Of a DNA stretch of 64,000 nt, positions 57,661 through 64,000 are shown piece by piece. The stretch lies in assembly GCA_030737875.1 (NCBI GenBank), contig CM060912.1, forward strand, positions 262,875,731 through 262,939,730, in the 5' to 3' direction. Below the pieces are notes generated by a model. That model searched no databases and was not told the origin of the DNA. It worked only from the letters and a program-made list of their open reading frames with translations. The position numbers and the translations under genes were made by a program. Each line of letters begins with the position of its first letter. Positions within the stretch are counted from its first letter, which is position 1. This DNA is from Allium sativum. Lineage: Eukaryota; Streptophyta; Magnoliopsida; Asparagales; Amaryllidaceae.

Positions 57661-59639
57661 TGTGAAGACCCGTAACTTCCCCGTAAAGGAAAGCGCCGGA
57701 TAGTTCGAGAACAAACCACAACAAAACGCATACAGAAGAACATTTCATTGTATATAACAACAATGCATCAGATTACAAGAATATACAGAGTATAAAATAA
57801 TATTACACAGAAATATCAGAGATTTAAATTACATTTAAATACATAGCAGCGGAAGATAATACAATACACAACTAGAATGAGATATACGGATACAAAGCTT
57901 TCCGGATATCGTTCCAGTTGTAAACCAGGATCCTGTGAATATAAATCTGCAAAACCAAAACTACTAGCTGCCCGTGTCAAAATAGGGGCACCCAGAGTTT
58001 AGGTTAAAACAATAAAATCCAGGTCAGTCATGTGACTGGTGTGAGAACTAAAACAGTTATTAATCTTTATTTTAAATCATTAGGTAAATCAAGGGACCAC
58101 GCCGTATAACACGGAACGGGTTTCCTCCCAAGAATACCAGTGCATAAAACAAACAGCGCAATGCTAAATAAAGAAAAATGAAGCTGTTATAAGACCCAGG
58201 TCCCATCACACAATGCAACGCAGCCGAGGATAGGGTTTTCCCTTATAACAGCCAAACATGCTTGATACGGATAAAACAAATCATTTGATACTATTATAAG
58301 TGCATAGTGTATAAAACAACTTCAAATCATAAGTATCAATCATAGGCGGCATGGGTACCATATATCATGTCGCCATATATAGGTTTACAAATGAAACCGC
58401 AAATGTCACGTATTTGGAAATTGGATTTCCGTCTATGAACCGAGGCAAAAGATAGTCCTCAACCGATTCGTGACTCTCTAGCCCGAGCCACCGGAACAGC
58501 CGCAACTGCCCCTTCGATCGTCAGGGCCGGTCCACCGATGTGGATTATAGTGCCTGAACAATACGTTTCCCCGCCCTTTGGGGCGTAAACGAGCCAACTA
58601 AATGACTCCATCGGTTCGAGAACGACCGATCAATCTGAGGCGCCTCGCAACAGCAACAACCACATAAGTCAAACTCGTCAGGGCGTGTAAAACCACTGAT
58701 GCCACTTCTAGCTAGAAAGAAACGTAAGTCCTCCCTGATGTCCTCTCCCGTTTTTGGTTCATACCGGGTGTGAAACACGCGAGGTAAACGTTACACAAAG
58801 CTACGCCACAAAGGCCTTGCTTTGATCATCACTACAAGACTTTGCTTTTCAACAGAAGCCTCGATCAATTGCCACTTAGGCATGCCACACAGGCAATTCA
58901 CTCCATGCGTTTGATATCCATCAATATATAACCCCTAAGCTCGTACGTCTCAGAGAAGGGCGTAGCAAGAGAATAAATTCTCCGCCGCCAAACAGATATA
59001 TATTTAATAGAAATCAATCACACAGACTAAAATCCAATGTCAGACACACAGTCCATTTACAAGTCCGTTCTGGGTCTGAACGAAACCGGAGGCACCTAGT
59101 ACCCCGCATATCCATCGATCTCCAAGTACGTCTGGACGATCACTAACTGTTTCCATCTTCTTGGGTGTACAGCCCAATCAAGATCATCAGTTATCACCCA
59201 AACGACGTGAAGACCTCCGGTCTTCGACCATCGTCTTCATCTTCGACACCACGTCGAATCAGTTATTCAGAATGGGATAAACCCGGTCTTTCCGAATAAC
59301 TCGCGTATACTTTAAATAAGTGCTACACAAACACAACATACGCCTCATTCCAATTCATCAGTCACTAACCGTAAATTAATCAAGAGAATAATTCCCCAAA
59401 TATTAACCCCGAAGGCCGAAACCAACATCAGATCAATATTCAGAAAACCATTCTGCTTAGCTAACCGACAGTTAGTTTCTGATTTCACATTCATAGGGAA
59501 AGATTCCCATTAATTTTATCAAAGATAAATTCCTTGAATTTATTCTTTAATCAACTTTTGAATATCAATTCAAACTAGTCGGGATTAGCGAACCTTACCG
59601 AAGTAATCATTTGTTTTAATTTCCCAATCCCAACCTATT

Positions 59640-60095
59640 CATCCCATGAAGTAAAACTGGTTATACTTCATATCTAACACCACGGTGTTATTGGTAAATT
59701 CAATTACCATTTCACGTTCAAATCTAATTAAAGATTTAACTATCGCCGGGAGTAAAACTGGTGATACTCCATTCTCGATCATTTCAATCTAATTAAAGAT
59801 TCATTAAAACTCCACTTAGTTTTAATCTTTAACTGGGTTAAAGAATCAGTGTCATTTTAAAAACACAGTTCACGATAAACCCAAAATCACATTCATTAAT
59901 TATCGGGTTAAAGAACGAGTGTTGTTTAAAACACTGTTCACGATAAACCCAAAAATCAATATCAATTCTATTCCAATTAAATATTATTTAATTGGTACAC
60001 TTCATTAAATCTAAATAAAAAGACTTAATCATTTCTCAACTGGGTTCAAGAACAGTGTTAGTGAAGACACCATTCACGACAAACCCAAATCACAT
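59640..60095 (-). repeat. X4 U5 hairpin series
   Basis: ATGAAGTA/TACTTCAT (59646-59671) and GGAGTA/TACTCC (59749-59770) share the 10-base loop AAACTGGT(T/G)A but differ by a matched pair change. Then three units begin GGGTT(A/C)AAGAA and end TTCACGA(T/C)AAACCC (about 59835-59882, 59905-59950, 60042-60086), with inner stems GTGT/ACAC or AGTGTT/AACACT. Confidence 0.75.
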
Positions 60096-60939
60096 TCGAT
60101 ATTCAATACAAGGCTCTGAATAGAAAATATATCGGCTTATATTCAATATCGAATTCTACGACTAACAAATGTCGTATTGGAAATAACGATATAAATATAT
60201 ATCTTTCAAATTTCCATAACAACATCTGTATAATCACGAATTCCAACATCGAAATATTCCGAAGACAATTTCGATTCAAATCCACTCCAATGCAATCATT
60301 GGATATTCTGGTTATTTTTAAAACCCTTTTCAAATTCAATTTATTTATTTAAAAATAAATAGAATTATAATTCTAGTTCAAAACTAGTTCATTTCGATAA
60401 AAATCTATTTTTATCCTTTCAAATATGGAGTTTTTCATCCCAATCCTTTCTAAATCATTTCTTATGATTTTACACAAATTATTACTATTTTTAATAATTT
60501 TATCAAGGCCCGTACAGTCGATTTCCATCAATGGCCATCGAACTGCACTTACAGCGACCCTTTTTCAAATTTGATTTGGACATAATTCCAAATCCAACCG
60601 TTAGATTTCAAATTTCTAATATTCATTAGACAGCTCTTTTCGATACGAACCCAACGGTTCCGGTTTTAGGAGAATCCGACGGTCGGATCTCCCGTAATGT
60701 CCATTTGAAATAAATGGTCGAAATTCGCGAACTGCCGTGGCGCGGCGCGTTCTATTTAGGCCATTATAATATATATAATATATACTTCGTCGATTTCTAT
60801 TTAAAACGAATTATATAAATAGTTTTGAATTCGTTTCAAAAACATTTTCAACTTCCTTTTCAATTCAAATCACAATTGAATTCTTCTTTATAGATTCGTT
60901 TTAAAATTCATTTCTATTCAATTCAAATTTCAATTCAAT

Positions 60940-61215
60940 TTGAATTCGTTTTCAATTCACTTTGAATTCGTTTTCAATTCAATTCATTTCGAAATCGTTT
61001 TCAATTCAATTCATTTCGAAATCGTTTTCAATTCAATTCATTTCGAAATCGTTTTCAATTCAATTCATTTCGAAATCATTTTCAATTCAATTCAATTCGA
61101 AATCGTTTTCAATTCAATTCATTTCAAAATATTCGATTTCGAAATTGTTTTCAATTCAATTCATTTCGAAATCGTTTTCAATTCAATTCATTTCAAAATA
61201 TTCGATTTCGAAATT
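60940..61215 (-). repeat. 27-bp tandem array with TTTCGAAA palindromes
   Basis: About eight units of CGTTTTCAATTCAATTCATT-TCGAAAT. ATTTCGAAAT is a perfect palindrome in most units. Plus-strand frames remain open across it because the unit is a multiple of three; they are not genes. Confidence 0.85.
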
Positions 61216-61319
61216 GCTTTTCAATACTCATTTTAAAATGAATAAAATCGATATAAATATCGTTCACGTCAAAATGGCGTCAATCTAATCCTCACGGCTT
61301 CACATATTTCAATATTCAA

Positions 61320-61375
61320 ATATTCTATTTCAAATATTTCTATTTCAAATATTTCTATTTCAAATATTTCTTTTT
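61320..61375. repeat. ATTTCTATTTCAAAT short tandem repeat
   Basis: Four or five 15-base units; AAATATTT palindromes recur. Confidence 0.75.
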
Positions 61376-62299
61376 TTCGAAACTGGAATGAGGCCCAATC
61401 AATTACCATATAATGTTAATTATATGGATTTTCTACAACACATGTATATATCAACAACGATGAATAATCAACCATCAACCAGAGTGCACTACACTGTATA
61501 AGCATCAAATATAGACATTTAACGCTTATAGCAGCTTGTCAATCAATCGATCGACATATTTAATCAATCAGGATGAGTGAACTGCAAGTTTCATCCCAAC
61601 ACCCGTGTGGGGTTTCAAACAATCAAACAAATATTTTATTCGTGCAGTTGGGCGATGTGTAAAATATATCGTCCCAATCAATATCAGTCAAATCAGTGTA
61701 TATAAACAAATCGGCCGATTTGTTTATAAATATTTATTTATTCACTTTCACGTTAAAAATTATATTTTTAACGATAAAACATTTTATTTCAACATATGAA
61801 TTTCTATTCAATTCATTTCATTCGATAAAATGATATTTTTATTTTTCTAACATATTTTAGAAAATTTCGGCGGCATAACGACACGATACTAGAAACGGGA
61901 CAAGGCCTAGCCTTATCCCCGGTCTAGTGAAGGCCCACGCCATTCACACATCAATCAAAATCACCAAACAACCAAATTCAAATCAAATCATATAACTAAG
62001 CTATGCAACCAAACAAACAAGTCCATGGTTTGTGGACGATTGTGTCGGGTGCTACTAAGCACCGTCTGCATCCTAGTATATATATATAAATAGAAATGAA
62101 ATTGAAAGGTGAGAAATTCTCACATATAGCTATCCTAGCTCCACGACACTTCATTGATAGAAATCTTCTTCGTTATCGCCTCTTCGTCATCTTCATTGCC
62201 CGTAGTCACTATATATATACAAATCGAATTTTTACTTTGCTATTCAATATATAAAAAGCGAATTTTTACTTTGACTTCCGATATATAAAAATATGATTT

Positions 62300-62560
62300 T
62301 TCTTTTTAAAGTTCAAATCCTTTTTCGAAAAATCAGTTTTAACCTTTCTTTAAAAACAGTTTAACTTTTCAAAAAAAAAACAGTTTTAATCTTTTTTAAA
62401 AAAAAACAGTTTTTATAAATCTAAAAAAAATCAGTTTTTAAGATCTTAAAAATTCAGTTTTTATTCTTTTAAAAAAATCAGTTTTAACATTTTAAAAATA
62501 TCAGTTTTTAACTTTTAAAAATATTAGTTTTTAACTTTAAACAAAATCAGTTATCAAATA
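62300..62560 (-). repeat. X4 A/T hairpin array with CAGTTTTT boxes
   Basis: About eight units of 25-35 bases built on CAGTTTTTAA...TTAAAAA, e.g. TTTTTAAGATCTTAAAAA (about 62435-62452). The position equals that of the array in X1. Confidence 0.7.
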
Positions 62561-62589
62561 TTAATAATAAATAAAAAAACGAAAACTTA

Positions 62590-62930
62590 CTTAGGGGGGC
62601 TGCCGAGTGGTCGGGGGGCTTCGTCGAGGTTTGCAGATCGGAGGGGCGGTCTTCGTCGAGGCATTGCAGGTCGGAGGGGCGGTCTTGGTGAGGTGGCGCT
62701 CGATGGTGGCGGGGTTTGCTGCGCGTTCATCAGTGGGTCGGGGGGGGGTTAGGGCTACGGACGGGGATAGAAGGGGAAGCGAAGGGAAGAAGCGACGGAA
62801 GGAGGCGGGAGAGGATGAGGGCGCGGGTTCAGGTGGTGGGTCGTCGTCGATCGCCAGAGGGCGACGAGCGATTTCTTTTTTTTTTTTTTCTCTGATCTGT
62901 TGAAATGAAATCGGGGGGGGGGGGGGGCAT
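62590..62930 (-). other. GC-rich leader of LTR X4
   Basis: The plus strand is G-rich with a 15-base G run (62913-62927) and a T run (62877-62889). On the minus strand it is a C-rich leader like that of X1. The open frame 62607-62903 on the plus strand is antisense and without motif. Confidence 0.4.
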
Positions 62931-63862
62931 GGTATAGGAGGGAATGGAAATTTATTTATTATTATTATTATTTTTTTATTATTTATTTATGCAAAAGGGT
63001 TGACTTTTACATATGACTTCGAAACGAGGCCCACCGCCTGTCGTCCTTAGCGTTTCACCCCCATTCCGAACTCAATGGGATATGCCTGGTGGGCTGATTC
63101 GACTGTTTGAATCAGTTTCCGTTAAATTTACATTTAAATCACTATATTGAATTTTTAACGTACATTTCAAATTACCGGGGTCACATACTAACACTAAAAA
63201 TTCCAGAAAAATATTTTCTAGCTTCGTATTGACGATACGGTCCTAACAAAACTAGTTTCGTCGAATTCTGAGACCGTTTGAAAAATGGCCAATTTCCAGT
63301 CGATTAAAATCAACTGAAACTGGTCAAACGCGTTTTCTTTTGCCACGCTCACATATTGATTCGAAAATTTATGAAATTTGAAACCTAGCAATAACTCGAC
63401 ATCACGGACCCAACAAAACTGGTTTGTCGAAATCCGAGGTCATTTGCAAAATGGCTATTTTTAAGGGCCTGAATTCCATAGCGACTATTCAGAATTTTCA
63501 ATTGGACATATCTTTTGATTCCCGATATGAAATCTTGGTTTTCCGGATTCGTTGGAAAGATATTCACTATTAGATTCCATTATTTTCGGTTTCACTAAAA
63601 TCCGGATTGTTTTGCACCCGGTACATTCAATTGAAGTTTGAAATCGAATTATCGAACTACCGCGCCATTTTCGATTCTATTTATAATTATATATAATTAT
63701 TTATATTCTAACGACGGCGTATATAATATATACGTTCTATTTATATTCAAAATAAATTTTCTCGTCGATTTTATTTAAAATAATCCATTTTAAATAATCA
63801 AAATTCGTCAAAATTGCCAAAATAAAAATTTTAAACTGGCCCAGATTTTGCGGGTTATTACA

Positions 63863-63880
63863 ATCTCCCCCACTTAAAAC
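63863..63880 (-). other. Polypurine tract of the X4 element
   Basis: The minus strand reads GTTTTAAGTGGGGGAGAT before TGTAATAACC; upstream is TTTTCGGGGACGAAAA. This is the same arrangement as before LTRs B and C, supporting a Ty3/gypsy affiliation for family X. Confidence 0.85.
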
Positions 63881-64000
63881 TTTTCGTCCCCGAAAAGGAA
63901 CAAAGTCGAAAGTGGTTTGATTATTCTGCCCTACGCTCGATTTGGTTTCCATTCTCCAACTCTTTAGTTTCTGAGAATTTTCAAAACTTCAAAAATTTGG
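63881..64000 (-). mobile_element. Internal 3' end of the X4 element (runs off window)
   Basis: This is the 3' non-coding end just before the polypurine tract, including the TTCGGGGACGAAAAG box; no pol sequence is reached before the window ends. Confidence 0.5.

Larger units (their letters stand above)
57661..63862 (-). mobile_element. Complete 6.2 kb LTR of family X, copy X4 (3' LTR)
   Basis: On the minus strand it begins TGTAATAACCCGC at 63862, directly after a polypurine tract, and ends TACGGGTCTTCACA at 57661. At 6202 bases it is well above usual plant LTR length. Order on the minus strand: U3 with repeated CGAANTCCGAGGTC modules (63252-63450), GC-rich leader (62590-62900), CAG-TTTTT hairpin array (62300-62560), TTTCGAAAT array (60940-61215), second U3-like block (60590-60830), GGGTT...AACCC hairpins (59640-60090) and conserved U5 (57661-58950). 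No coding region inside. The internal domain lies to the right of the window. Confidence 0.85.

Noticed and set aside
60940..61288. Two overlapping plus-strand ORFs rich in FNSIHFEIV / SFSIQFISK
   Set aside because: Produced by the 27-base repeat unit, a multiple of three; antisense to the LTR and without any start context.

Overview
This is plant nuclear DNA, most likely from an angiosperm with a large, repeat-rich genome. Nothing is bacterial: there are no operons and no compact intact genes. Nearly everything is nested retroelement sequence. The Ty3/gypsy chromovirus-like (Tekay/Del-type) elements use an initiator-tRNA-Met-like primer site (TGGTATCAGAGC and close variants), have purine-rich tracts before the 3' LTR, and have LTRs beginning TGTAAC(A)CC and ending GGTGTTACA or GGTGTCACA. 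All pol genes are broken, so the window reads as a heterochromatic repeat graveyard. No intact host gene could be supported.

Layout, left to right. (1) 1-5921: an unusually long LTR ('family X', plus strand, start off-window) with a 2.7 kb array of about 50-bp hairpin repeats. It is inserted in the gag of element A (Tekay type, minus), whose 5' LTR is 6174-8825. A in turn sits in another X LTR (8826-9493, minus). (2) 9494-14328: low-coding DNA, a decayed multi-exon plant transposase (Ptta/En/Spm type, minus), a set of GGCGCAATCC palindromes and a short unrecognised ORF. (3) 14329-27229: a very large X LTR (minus), itself hit by a foldback LTR element (15411-16503, target duplication GGATA) and a 5'-truncated LINE (about 18270-21587). 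(4) 27230-40001: element B (Tekay type, plus), with RT split by element E (27391-34248, minus). E is a complete gag-only LTR element with target duplication ATAGT. (5) 40002-41721: a possible host-gene remnant and AT-rich spacer. (6) 41722-50377: element C (Tekay type, plus) with gag-PR-RT-RH-INT, all interrupted, and a rearranged foldback 5' LTR. (7) 50378-57660: X fragment, Tekay LTR fragment D, then a decayed element with a TGTTAG...CTAACA LTR. (8) 57661-64000: a complete 6.2 kb X LTR (minus) with its polypurine tract; its internal region runs off the right edge.

The observation most worth a second look is RNA-like structure inside the LTRs. In the Tekay-type LTRs a tandem pair of about 70-nt hairpins is found in all four copies A, B, C and D. 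Their outer stems differ between copies but usually remain complementary (TTAGATA/TATCTAA, TTAGGTT/AACCTAA, TTAGGCC/GGCCTAA), while the apical sequence is conserved. In the X LTRs the stretch downstream of the presumed promoter is built from dozens of short hairpins whose arms change together. Different X copies carry entirely different hairpin sequences at the equivalent place. This looks like selection or a copying process acting on structure rather than sequence. It is inferred by eye from base pairing, not computed.
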